Shown here one piece after another: positions 1-10,340 of a stretch of DNA of 64,000 bases. The stretch comes from Cyanophora paradoxa (lineage: Eukaryota > Glaucocystophyceae > Cyanophorales > Cyanophoraceae). Position numbers and translations under genes: made by a program. The notes beneath the pieces were generated by a model, which was not told the DNA's origin, did no database searches, and saw nothing but the letters and a program-made list of their open reading frames with translations. Where the stretch lies: contig QPMI01000231.1 in NCBI GenBank assembly GCA_004431415.1, positions 36,485 through 100,484 of the forward strand, given 5' to 3'. The first letter of the stretch is position 1. Each line of letters starts with the position of its first letter.

Positions 1-1436
1 CAGGCACAGCGGCCGCTCCGGGGCTCCCCCTGCGCTCACTCGCCGCAGCCGGCAGCTCACAGCGAGGGGGCGCACCCGGGCGGGGCACTGGGGGGTGCCA
101 CGCGAGGCCGTAGACCCAGTCCTCATGGCCGGAGAGCAGCGCCTCGAGCGCGGCGGTGAAGCGGGCGCGGCCGGCTGGTCCGCGGGCGGCAAAGGCGTGG
201 CCCCGGGGGGCGGCCCCCGGGCCCCCTCCAAGGGAGAGGTTGAGCGCCTCGAGCAGCTCCGGCGAGAGCACGCTCCCGCCCCCCGCCGGCCCCTCCGCCC
301 CGGCCCCCCGCCCCTCCCCGAGCGCCGAGACCTGCGCAGCGTGTCTTGTGCTGCGCGGGCGGCGCTCGCGCCGCGGGGCGCACCCGCCACAGGCGGATGG
401 TCGCGTCCTGCGCGGAGGAGGCGAGCAGAAGGTCCTCCTCGTCCCCCGCGGGGCGGAACTCCAGCGCCCGCACCCAGTCCTGGTGCCCCGCCAGAGACCC
501 CGTGCGCGCGAACTGCCGCGCGTCACGGCGGGACCGCGGGGCGGCGCGCAAGGCGCACGGAGCCCGTGGCTGCATCCTCGGCGTACAGGTGCACGCGACC
601 GTCCACCCCGCCCGCCGCCACCAACGCCGCCCCGCAGCCCGGCAGCACCGCCGCCGCAACCGCATGCATCATGCGCGGTGCATAGTCGAAGCGGGCCGCC
701 GCCTTCCAGTCCCCGGCGCTTTCTGGGCGGCAGCGGCGAGATGTGCTTCAGCAGCTGGGCTGGGGGGCGCGGGGCAATGCGCACGAGGTCGCGTCCACAC
801 TCGCACGGAACCGTCCGCCGAACAACTGGCGATGAGCGTGCCAGCGTGCACGCGGCGCAACACCGCAAGGCAGGTCACAGCGTCTCCGTGCCCTGCGAGT
901 ACCGCAGCTCGCAACCACTGCGCGGCACGAAGTGAGCACAACCCTAGCACTCTCACCGGCATCAGCCGCACCTCCGAGCGGTCGGCCCCGCCGGCCGAGC
1001 GCCAGATTGCGATCGTGCAGTCTGAGCTCGCGGACGCGATCTCGTCCTCTGCAGCAAGCTCCGCATCCCGGGCGCTCGCGGCTGGATCTACGCGCGCTCT
1101 CAGAGTCTGGTGCGAGCTGGCGACCTGGAGCTGCAAGCGCTGGCTCGCCTACTGGAATCCAGGAGATGGCGTTGACCCGCCCAGCGTGCCCGCAGAGTGT
1201 GCCGATCGTGCGCTCCTCCTGCGCGGGCGTCAGAGCGCTCGCACACGCGCGCGCGATCCGCGATCAGCGAGGTTTCCCAGCTGCGGCGTCTCGCGAACCT
1301 CCGGATCGTAGAGCGCGACGTAGTTGAACGCTCCAAAGGCGACGAGGCCATTGTTGCCCCACGCGGCGCAGTGCGGCGACCGATTGCACCCGATGCTCAC
1401 GAAGCGCAGCAACGGCTCGCCGAGGGCGGTGCTCAT
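1..1436 (-). CDS. ELP2: Elongator complex subunit 2, WD40 protein (N-terminal part, cut by window start)
   Basis: Elp2 is a WD40 subunit of the Elongator complex, which makes the wobble-uridine tRNA modifications mcm5U and ncm5U. I start it at the ATG at 1436. The first exon reads RFVSIGCNRSPHCAAWG then GLVAFGAFNYVALYDPEV, which matches the conserved Elp2 amino-terminus (GCNR, W-G, GLV-FGA-N-VA). Further WD repeats follow on the minus strand: about 1080-1000 (EIASASSDCTIAIW), about 920-800 (LAGHGDAVTCL and LIASCSADGSVRVW) and about 500-390 (SLAGHQDWVRALEF and LLLASSAQDATIRLW). The GH-DWV-EF block is typical of the central Elp2 repeats. Exons are separated by short GC-rich introns and lie in different frames. 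The gene runs off the left edge, so the C-terminal repeats are not visible. Other WD40 proteins are possible, but the N-terminal block is Elp2-specific. Confidence 0.82.
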
Positions 1437-2423
1437 CGCGCGCGACCGGTACCGGTACTGACGTGCAGCTGCAGTCTGGCGAACGAAGGCGAACGAATTG
1501 CCGTACCCCCCCTTCGAAGGCGAGTCAGACATGTACAGCGGCGGGCCGGGGGCCGGGGGCGGATCCGGACCGGAGCGCGAGCGGGCGCGGCGGCGGCGGA
1601 GCGCGAGCGCGAGTGGGCGGCCGCGCGGGCGGCGTTGGCGGAGCGCGCGCGCGAGCGCGAGCGCGGGCCGGGTGGGCGGCCGAGCGGGCGGCGGTGCACG
1701 TGGCAGAGCGGCGGCGGCGCCGGCGGGCGGCGGCGGCGGCGGCGGCGATCGCGATAACTTTTCACCCGGCACAGAACGGCTAGTCGCTGCACAGCATGTT
1801 GTAGCCGGCAAGCTAGCGGGTAGAATGCACTAGCTTGCGCCGGGGACCCGGGAATTCCAAATACCCGAGGAGCGATTTCGCTTTAACCGATTTTTGACCG
1901 TGTTGCAATTGGGTCGACCGGTAAAAACAACGAGCTGTGTTCATCATTTTTTTCAGAGCGTTTTTTACTGACGCCCGGTCGTGGGGTAGAGAGCTGCCAG
2001 CTGGCCGCAGCTGCCGCAGTGCGCAGCGCGCCCAAGCTGCGGAGTAAATACAAGCAAGGTGCGTCCTTGAAGAGCCCACTCGCGCTAGCCAAGTTACTAG
2101 TAGCGCTAGGCGCCTCGGACTGCATCGTCCCGTCTGGCCCCGTCCGGTCCGCCGTTCATTGCTCGCGGCAGGTCTGGTAGAACATCGCCCATCGCGATGA
2201 AGGTGCTCGCACTCTCCCTCCGCAATGTGCCGGCCGTGCCGCAGTGCTGTGTCCGGGGACCGGGATCCGCGTCGCCGAGTCGGGCCTCCGAGCTCGAGCT
2301 CCCCGCCCCACGAAGTGCTGCCGCAATTCTAATGAGTTCTAGTTGTCATGCGCATCGTGATTCATCGCTTATCTACTCTAATTGCACACGGGCCGCTTGA
2401 GCCGGACACTAGCAAGTGCGAGC
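1437..2423. other. Divergent intergenic region between ELP2 and the REJ-type gene
   Basis: No gene recognised. The part nearest ELP2 (about 1540-1750) is a GCGAGCGCGG-like simple-sequence tract that yields long spurious Arg/Ala-rich frames on both strands. From about 1850 the DNA becomes less GC-rich. A CTGCCGCAGTGCGCAG word at 2011-2026 recurs in other intergenic regions of the window. Promoters for both flanking genes are expected here, but no clear TATA box stands out. Confidence 0.5.
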
Positions 2424-4413
2424 ATGATCCGTCGATGCGTGGACATCGTCGAATCGGACCTATCGTCTTTTAAAGCGCGTCCCGACGATATCGATTCAGG
2501 ACACCTGAGTCGTCACGCGCAGGTCCGGTTTTGGACCGCGCTCGCGGTGCTGGCCGCGCTTGTGGCGTTGGCCGCGGCCGCTCATCCCCCTCCGCCGTTC
2601 ACCGAGGTGAGGCAAAGCGCCCTGCGCCTGCGAGGACTTGACCCGCGGGACGCAGAAATGCCCAGGGGAGACCTGCGTGCCCTCGGTGCGCGTCCTGCAA
2701 GCGATGAGGGAGCCACGCCTCGCCAACGCGCTCCCTCCGCGCCCGCGCAGAAGTGGGACGCGAAGGCGGGCAGCCTCGAGGTCTCTGGCAGCAACTGCCA
2801 GCGTGCAGTCGGGAGCAACTCAACGGTCGTGGATGCGCCGGCGGAGGCGTTCACGGGCATCCCTCCCCGCTACAGTCGCATCGTCATCAAGGGCAAGGCG
2901 CCAGCGGGCTATTCTTGGGCTGCCCCGGTGCAGGTCAATATCCAGCCGGCCTCGGCGCCTGTCACGGACCCCGCCACGTTCGGGTACTTCCGCCCTGCCA
3001 GATTGCGACCGGCGTGGCCATGGGAGGGACCTTTTTTTTCGCAGATGTGTGTTCCCTCCGCCTTCCCCCCCGCCGTCCTCGGGCCGGCGCCTGCTGTCGC
3101 CCGCGAACAACAACGACGACAAGAAGGGCGACGACAAGAAGGACGACGGCAAGAAGGAGGACGACAAGAAGGACGACGGCAAGAAGGAGGACGACAAGAA
3201 GGACGACGGCAAGAAGCCGGCCTGCTACGCGATCCGCATCTCGCCAAACTGCACGGAGGGTGCGCCTTTCGCCTTGCCGCGGCCTCGTGCATCAGCTCAC
3301 ATGGCGCTGCCGCTCCCGTTGGCCAGTCGGGCTCGTGAACGTCGATTACGCGGTCCGCCGCCCCCGTTGGCCAATCGTCTAAATGACCCTCAAACCGCCT
3401 CGATGGCAGCTTGTCGTCGATGGCAGCTTCCTCGTCCACATCAATGTCCGCCTCCCTCTCCCCGTCTCCCCCTTGCCCTCCTCGAGGCTCTCGGGCCTTT
3501 TCTCGCGCCTTTATTTTCGCGCCTTCGGCGCCTTCCCTCGGATCGCGGTGCATATTTTAACTCGTGACTCGGCGCGATGCCGCACGCGCAGGTGTCGGGC
3601 CAGCCCATCGCCGGCTCGCCGTTCGCAGTGACGGTCAAGAAGGGCGACTCCGGCGCAATCGCCTTTTTCGAGAAGGTCCGCCGCGGTCGCCCCGCCCCGC
3701 CCCCGCCGCTGCGCCTCACGCCTCCTCCGCGCCAGGGCGGCAGCGCTAGCAAGATCGTCGTGAAGGTGCAGGCCGCCGGCGCCGGCCGCCCCCCGGGGCG
3801 CGCCGGCGAGCGGGGGCGGGGCGGCAGTTCGACGGCCCGACGAACAAGCCGAAGCTGGAGAAGTGCTCCGACGCCTTCGACGAGGCGACCGTGACCGCCC
3901 TCGGCGGCGCCGGCGCCAAGTGACCCCGCCCCCCTTCGCCCCCAACGCGTACCCTCACGCCACCCAGGTGCGAGTGGACGAAGGACGGCGCGGCCATCGA
4001 GGTCAAGCTCGGTGCCCGGCCCCCCGTGCCCCCGACGCCGCCCTTTGCTGACGCTCGTCCTGCAGGCAACAAGGCCAACCCGAAGAGTGTCACGTTCAAG
4101 AGCGGTAACGGCATCAAGGCACGAACGCTCTACGTCTGATGCCGTGCGCTCGCCTCGCCACCTGACGCGCGCGTTGCCGCAGATCAAGACCTTCGCGAGC
4201 GAGGAGGCGTCGGGCACAGTCGAGGTCGCCAAGTCCGAGGACGCCGCCAAGGAGAAGGACGGCAATCAGAAGAGCGAGGTGCACGCCTCCCCTTACCCCC
4301 CACCCCTCCATCTTCCCCCCCCCCCCTCCCCCCCCCAACCCCCCCCAACCCCCAACCCTAACCCCAACCCCAACCCCAACCCCCCTCTTCTCCCCTCCCC
4401 CCCCCCCTCTCTC

Positions 4414-4476
<63 letters not shown>

Positions 4477-7400
4477 CTCCCCACACAACCCCCAACCCCA
4501 ACCCCAACCCCACACATACACACGTATACACCAAATCCCCGCATCATGGGCTTTCGATTGCAATGAGGTCCATGACTTGGCCACGTAGGATGAGAAGAAG
4601 AAGGAGGAGGAGGGCAAGAAGAAGGCGGAGGAGGACAAGAAGAAGGTCCGCGTGGCAGGCCACCTGGCGGCCCACCCCTCCCCTGCCTGAACCGCGCGCG
4701 CAGGAGGAGAAGGTGCCCTTCGCGGGCGGCAGCCAGCCGGGGCGCCGCCTTGGTTGTGAACCCGCGGCGCCCCGCAGAAGAAGGAGGAGGAGCAGAAGAA
4801 GAGCGGCTCGGCCCCCCGCAAGCAGGTGCGCCTGCAGCGCGACGGTCGCCGCACCGGGGGCCTTCTGAGCGCCCCGCGCGCTCGTCCCGCGAAGGACGAC
4901 CGGGCGCGCATTGAGTTCAAGGGCGCGGCCTTCCTTACGGCCTGCACCGACAAGAAGGACGTGCGCGGCGCCGGCGCCGCGCGGCCTCGCCCCGCGCCGC
5001 TCCCGACGGAGCGACGCCCCGCGCGCAGTTCCGCTACCAGTGCGAGGCGAAGGGCCTCGACGGTCGCCTGTGCGCCCCCGCCCGCGGCCCTGCCCTCGCC
5101 CCGCGCGCCCGCTCACGCGCCCCACCGCGCCCCCGCGCAGCGACTGGGACGTGGTGGTGCGAGGCGCCTCGCCCCGCGCCGCCCTCGCCGCGCCCGACAG
5201 GCCGTGCAGCCGCTGGGCGGGAACGCGAGCGCGCCGGCGGCCCTCGCGGAGGCCATCGCGAAGGCGGACAAGAAGGGCCTCGAGATGCCCCAGTCGCTCC
5301 CGACGGGCCAGTGTGAGCCCCGCCCCGCCCCGCCGCCCCGCGCCCCCTCACGCGCCCCGCCAGACAACGTCTCCTGCACGGCCATCAACACCGAGACCGA
5401 CGTGCGGCGGGTGGCGGGGCGGGGGCCGGCGCGTGGCTGGCGCGGGGCGGGGCTGAGGTGCGGGCCAGGTCTCGGTGACGCGGTGGAAGGTGGTGACGGT
5501 CTCGAGCGAGGCGGTGCTGCCGGCCGCCGTGCCCCTCTTCACCGACCGCGTCTTCTTCCTCGGCCAGGAGAAGGCCCGCCCCGGCTCCCCCGGCCCGCCC
5601 CCGCTCCCCCTCATCCCCCGCCCCCCCCACAGGTCTACGTCGGCGTCGAGCCCGCCGGTGCGCCGCGGCGTCGGCGACGCACCGCACGCCGGCGCGCTAC
5701 TGAGGCCCCGCCCCGCAGTCCCCAAGAAGTGCGGCGACAAGAAGCTGCGGGTGCGGGTGGCGTGGACGGTGCTGGAGGGGACGCTGGCGGGCCCCAGCGG
5801 CAACGCTGTGACCTCGTTCGACAAGCCCGTGTGGGACGTCACCAAGCTCGTCGTTGTGCGCCCCGCCCCGCGCCCGGCCCTGCCCGCTGCCCGCCCACGC
5901 GCGCGACAGGCCGGCAAGCAGTACAAGTTCGAGGCCCGCACCACCATCGAGGGCGTCCAGGCCGTCGACACCCAGATCGTGCGCCAGCGCGCCTAGGACC
6001 TAGCACCCAGCTCGTGAGGCTGCTGCTACCGCTTGCCCATGCTGGGCGACGGAGCCTTCAAATTGGAACGGTGCTGCGGTGCTCCTCAGAAGCGCCCGAA
6101 CCTTAGCCTTTTCCGCACGATCGCCTGGAGTACGAGGGAGGGCTTGCTGGAGTCTGCCGCTGACGGGCCCCGCAGATCTCGATCTCCGTCAACGCGTCGG
6201 CCCCTGACGCGCGCATCGTCGGCGGTGAGGCCCTCCCCGGCCCGCCCGCCGCCGTCCGGGCGCCGAGCGCCCGCTGCAGGGTCTTCTCGCACCATCGGCA
6301 CGGGCAACAACCTGAAGGTTCGCCTTGTACGGAAGGACCAGGTGCGAAGCGGCCCCAACCCCGGCGCGCTTCCCGGCCCTCACGCCCGCGCAGAAGGGCG
6401 TGAGCATCGTCTGGTCGTGCGGCACCGCCAACGCGACCAACTCCACGGGCTCCTCCAGCGACTTCGGCGGCGGTGCGCCCTCCCCGGCCGGCCCTGAGCC
6501 GGCGCCCCCGGGCCCGACCGGCGCGCAGCGTGCCCGGGGGCGCTCGTGGGGCCGGCGAACAAGGAGGAGTGGGAGATCACGCGGGGGGCGGTCCCCGCCG
6601 GCGTCTACCTCATCTCGGTGACGGTCACGCGCGACGGCGAGTCGGCGAGCGCCTCGCAGCAGATCCGCGTCGTCAACGGCTCCGTCCCCATCATCTTCAT
6701 CACCGCCAGGGTCCCCTCGTGCGCCGCACCCCGGCCCGCCTGTCGCCGGCCGGCCGGGGCGCGCTGAGGGAGGGGTGCGGCAGGGTCGGGGGGTTCCCGT
6801 CGAACCAGGCCCTGCGCGTGAAGGCCGAGGTGGAGGACTCCGAGGGCGAGGGGAACTACCTCTACTACTGGAGCGCCACCGCCTCCGACGGCAGCGCCAT
6901 CAACTTCCCCTTCCCCGTCCGCCCCCCGCCACCCGCCCGCGCCCAGCCCCGCGACGCGCCGCCCCGCAGGTGCCGACCAAGGACAACCGGGTGAAGTCGC
7001 TGACCTTCCCGCCCGGCACCTTCGCGAACCAAAGCGCGAGCGGCGCCTCTGTCACCAGTGCGCCCCGTCCGCCTCCCTCCGCCCGCGCCCCTCACGCCGC
7101 CCTGCAGTCAAGGTCACCGTGCAGTCCGGTCCGGCCCCGCGACCCGCCCGCCGGCACGCCGGGGCGTGAGTCGTTGACGGCGCGGGGGGCGCAGTGAGCG
7201 CGGAGCTGACTGTGACGCTGGCGACGCCGCCGACGTGCTCGCTGGCGCCCGACGCGTGCTGCGCGATCACCTCGCCCGCCTCCGCCGCCTCCATCATCCC
7301 CGGCGTCACCCCCGTCGAGGTCACCTGCGGCGGGTCCGCACCCCCCCCACACACACACACACACACACCCGCCGCCGCCGACGCGCCTCTTGCAGGTGGA

Positions 7401-9731
7401 CGAGCGCCGCGGGGCAGATCTCGTATGCCCCGCGCGCCCTCAAGCGGGGCCGCTCGGTCTCCGACATCGCCTCCGGCTCCGACCCTCGGAACTCCTTTTC
7501 GCTGCGCCCCCCTACTCGTGACTCGTCCTATTCCTTCAAACTGCGGTAAAGAAATTATTTTCGTGGCGCGGCCTCTTCCTGCTGCGGCCGCCGACGACGG
7601 CTGCGGTTCGTAGCCCCGGCAAGGGCGCCCGCCAGCGCGACGACTCCGTCGTGGTGCGCCCCCCCCCCCCCCCCTTCGCCCTCGGGCCCCGGCCCCGGCC
7701 GAGCGGGCGGCAGCTGTTCATCGTCGTGACCGACGAGTCTGGGGCGGCCTCGCGGGAGGTCATCACCTTCGCGGCGCCGCGTGACCCGACCGGCCCCGAG
7801 CTCGCCGGCGAGCTGCAGGCGTCGACGGGCGAGCTCCAGGAGTTCCTCAACGCGACGAGCAGCGGCAATGCCACCGACACCGAGCTCGAGGACAACGCCG
7901 AGGTCGTCTCCCAGCTCGTCAACACCCTCAACGTCCGCCCTCCCGCCCCCCGCCCGCCGCGCGCCCGCCGAGCGGCGCGCAGACCGAGCCAAGCGGGGAC
8001 CTCGAGCGGAACATCACCGCCGCCACCACCGCGAACGTGACGACGGAGAGCGGCCTGCCGGCGCTCAACACGACCGACGCCGGCAACGCGACGGCGCCGG
8101 CCTCGCGGCGGCGCCACGCCAAGGCCTGGTGGGGCTCCCCCCGCCGCCGCCGCCAGCTGCGCCAGGTCTCTTCCAGCGAGACCGCCGCCGCCGCGAGCAC
8201 CGCCCTCAAGGCCCAGGCGCGCCCGCCCCGCCCCGCGTCGCCCCGGTCCGCCGAGCGCGGCGCAGACGGCCATCCTCAAGGGCAGCAGCACCCTCACCAA
8301 CGACCTCCTCAGCACCGCCTCAAACACCTACGCCACCTCGGTCCGCCCGCCCCGCCCCGCTTCGCGCCCCGGGCTCCGGCGACCAAACCAGCGGGGGCGG
8401 GGGGCAGCTCCAGTCGGTGGCCCTCTCGGTGACGAACGCGGCGCTGACGAGCGCGTCGGACGCGACCGACCTCCTTAGCCAGGCGCGCCCAGGCGCCGGG
8501 GCGGGGCGGGGCGGGGCGGGGCGTGACGGGGCGGGCAGATGGCGACCTCGCTCGGCTCCCTCGACGACACCGAGAAGGACCGCATCTGCGCGACCAACAC
8601 CTTCTTCGACCAGGCGCCGCCCCCCGCCCGCCCCCGCCGCCCCCGGCGGTGGGCCGAGCGGGGCGCGCAGGTGGTCCTCGGGACGGGCTTCCTGGCGCAG
8701 GGGGCCCCCGCGTACCGCGCCCTCGACTTCAACGGCGCCCTCACCAGCGTCAAGCGCGTCCTCGAGTCCGCCCCGCCCACCCCGCCGCGCCGCCCCGCCC
8801 CCGGCCCACGGCCCCGCAGCTTCTACTCCGCCAACTGCGCCATCACGGGCGCGGCGGCGAGCGTCTTCCCGGCCTCGGAGTCGCTGATCAGCGGGGTCCC
8901 CTCGAACATGAAGGCGGCCGTGCAGCGCGTGACGCGCACCGCCCTCCAGGCGTCCGGTGCAGCGACCGACTCGGTTATCGCCGCCTCGGCGGCCGGCTCG
9001 ATCACGTGCCCGGGCTCGAGCTTCCGCCTGCCCTCCCTCGCGAGCGTCACCGGCTTCACGGGCGACGAGGCGACCATCGTGCACCTCCACCTCTGCCGCG
9101 CCACCTACCTCCCCGAGACCCGCGTCTCCAAGTCGTGCGCCCGCCGCGCCCCGCCCCCCCCCCCCGCCCGCCCCCGCCCGCCCCGCCCCGCCCCGCCCCG
9201 CCCCGCCCCGCCCCGCCCGCTCTGACGCCCCGCAGGGTCCCCGCCGGCGCCCCGGTCGCTGCCCTCGAGGTCAGGAATGCGGACGGGTCGGTGGTGCCGG
9301 TGCGGGCGCCGGGTGGCGGGGCGGGCGTCGGGGGCGGGGGCCGACGGCTCGGCGCAGGTCTCGGGCCTCACCGCCACGCCCATCACCATCGCCTTCACCA
9401 GTGCCGGTTCCGGCGCCGCCACCGGTGCGCTCCGCCCCGTCGCCTTGCCGGCCGCGGGGCCGAGGCCGGCGCAGAGAAGCTGGCGCTGCGCTCGTCGGCG
9501 GACGGGGGCGCCTCGTGGTCGGAGGTCGGCTTCGCGGGCGTCACGCGCGACGGCACCACGCTCTCCGGCACCTCCACGCACCTCACCCTCTTCGCCTTCG
9601 TCGATCTCACGACGCTCTCGAGCTTGGCGAATTTCATTCCGGGGGCCCTGCTCGGCGCCGCCCCCGCCCTGGGCCCTGCCCTCGTCACCCTCCTCGCTGC
9701 GCTCGCTGCCACCCTCGTGACCGCCTTCTGA
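2424..9731 (+). CDS. Large secreted or surface protein with filamin/Ig-like segments and a REJ-type module
   Basis: A many-exon gene. The ATG at 2424 is followed by a hydrophobic segment (FWTALAVLAALVALAAAAH, about residues 36-54) that acts as a signal peptide or anchor. A short Cys segment (KCPGETCVPS, about 2665) comes next, then a Lys/Asp repeat of KKDDGKKEDD type (3112-3215). A filamin/Ig-like strand pair follows (VSGQPIAGSPFAVTVKK, 3592-3645) and a second Lys/Glu-rich linker (about 4590-4810). From about 6180 to 7950 come PKD/REJ-like beta-sandwich blocks, including VPAGVYLISVTVTRDGESAS and RQLFIVVTDESGAASREV, with several N-x-S/T sites. The C-terminus reads GTSTHLTLFAFVD, resembling the core of a GPS motif without its cysteines. 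A last hydrophobic stretch ends at the stop codon (9729-9731), so it could be a tail anchor or a GPI signal. REJ and PKD proteins act in cell adhesion and gamete recognition in other lineages; the role here is inferred. Internal exon borders are provisional. Confidence 0.62.
3112..3215 (+). repeat. In-frame Lys/Asp/Glu codon repeat
   Basis: Tandem GACGACAAGAAGG-type units encode KKDDGKKEDD repeats inside the REJ-type gene. The array is nearly perfect with a 30-base period and encodes a highly charged linker. Such arrays readily gain or lose units. Confidence 0.8.
4296..4530 (+). repeat. Intronic microsatellite tract: C-runs, CCCCAA-like units and CA repeat
   Basis: Lies between coding segments of the REJ-type gene. 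It has C-runs, an array of CCCCAA-like units with one CCCTAA (about 4336-4384), a long C-run (about 4418-4445), then a (CA)n tract (about 4445-4474) and more CCCCAA units. Read on the minus strand the units are TTGGGG-like. This is the most repetitive stretch of the window. Confidence 0.85.
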
Positions 9732-10340
9732 ACCGGCCGCCGAGGCGCAAAATAAAGCTGGCCGTGCTTGCACGGCCCGCCAGCTTTCGTTTTCCGTGCG
9801 CTTTAAGCTTTTAGTTAGTTGTAAAGTTCGCGGTAATTCATGCTCCAGTTCATTTCGGAACATCAGGATCCGGACGAAGCGATGCCTCCTGATCCCGGGT
9901 CCCCCTGATCATGAGCGATGCCGCGCGCGGGCGGGGCGATGTCTATAAAGCATATCTTACGACGGTCCTCAGTGGTATCTAGTCGGGGAGACATATTGGG
10001 CGATGTGGAACTCATGATCATGGTAGTTGTACATGTGTTGCCAAGTTGTGTGCTAATGCAAGATCTGGAGATACACCGGGCGATGTCTAGCTGGTAGAAG
10101 CCTTGAAGCTCGTCGAGTCGAGATCGACTCGAGAGCTCGCTGCAATTTTAATTTCGAATTCAAGCTCGAGCTAAAGGTGAGCGCATGTCAGCTCAGTTCC
10201 GGACCAGGAGGCGCTCTAGATCTCGTCCCGGGATCCGGATGATCGGCCATCGCATCGCTGGACCTAGACGGCAGGCGTGCACGAGACTCGAAGGCATGTG
10301 CTTTGCGACACTGGAGCGCAGAGGAGAGATTGGGGCGGGC
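9732..10340. other. Convergent intergenic region
   Basis: Lies between the 3-prime ends of the REJ-type gene and the CP12-repeat gene. It has AATAAAG (9750) and then a short inverted repeat, CTGGCCGTGC and GCACGGCCCG, at about 9760-9780. These are plausible 3-prime end-processing or stem-loop elements for the plus-strand gene. The remainder is less GC-rich than the genes, and I see no coding exon in it. Confidence 0.45.

Noticed and set aside
4114-4953. Long minus-strand frames rich in Gly, Val and Cys over the CA/C-run tract
   Set aside because: They are read-through of the microsatellite in an intron, with no family features. The real gene is on the plus strand.
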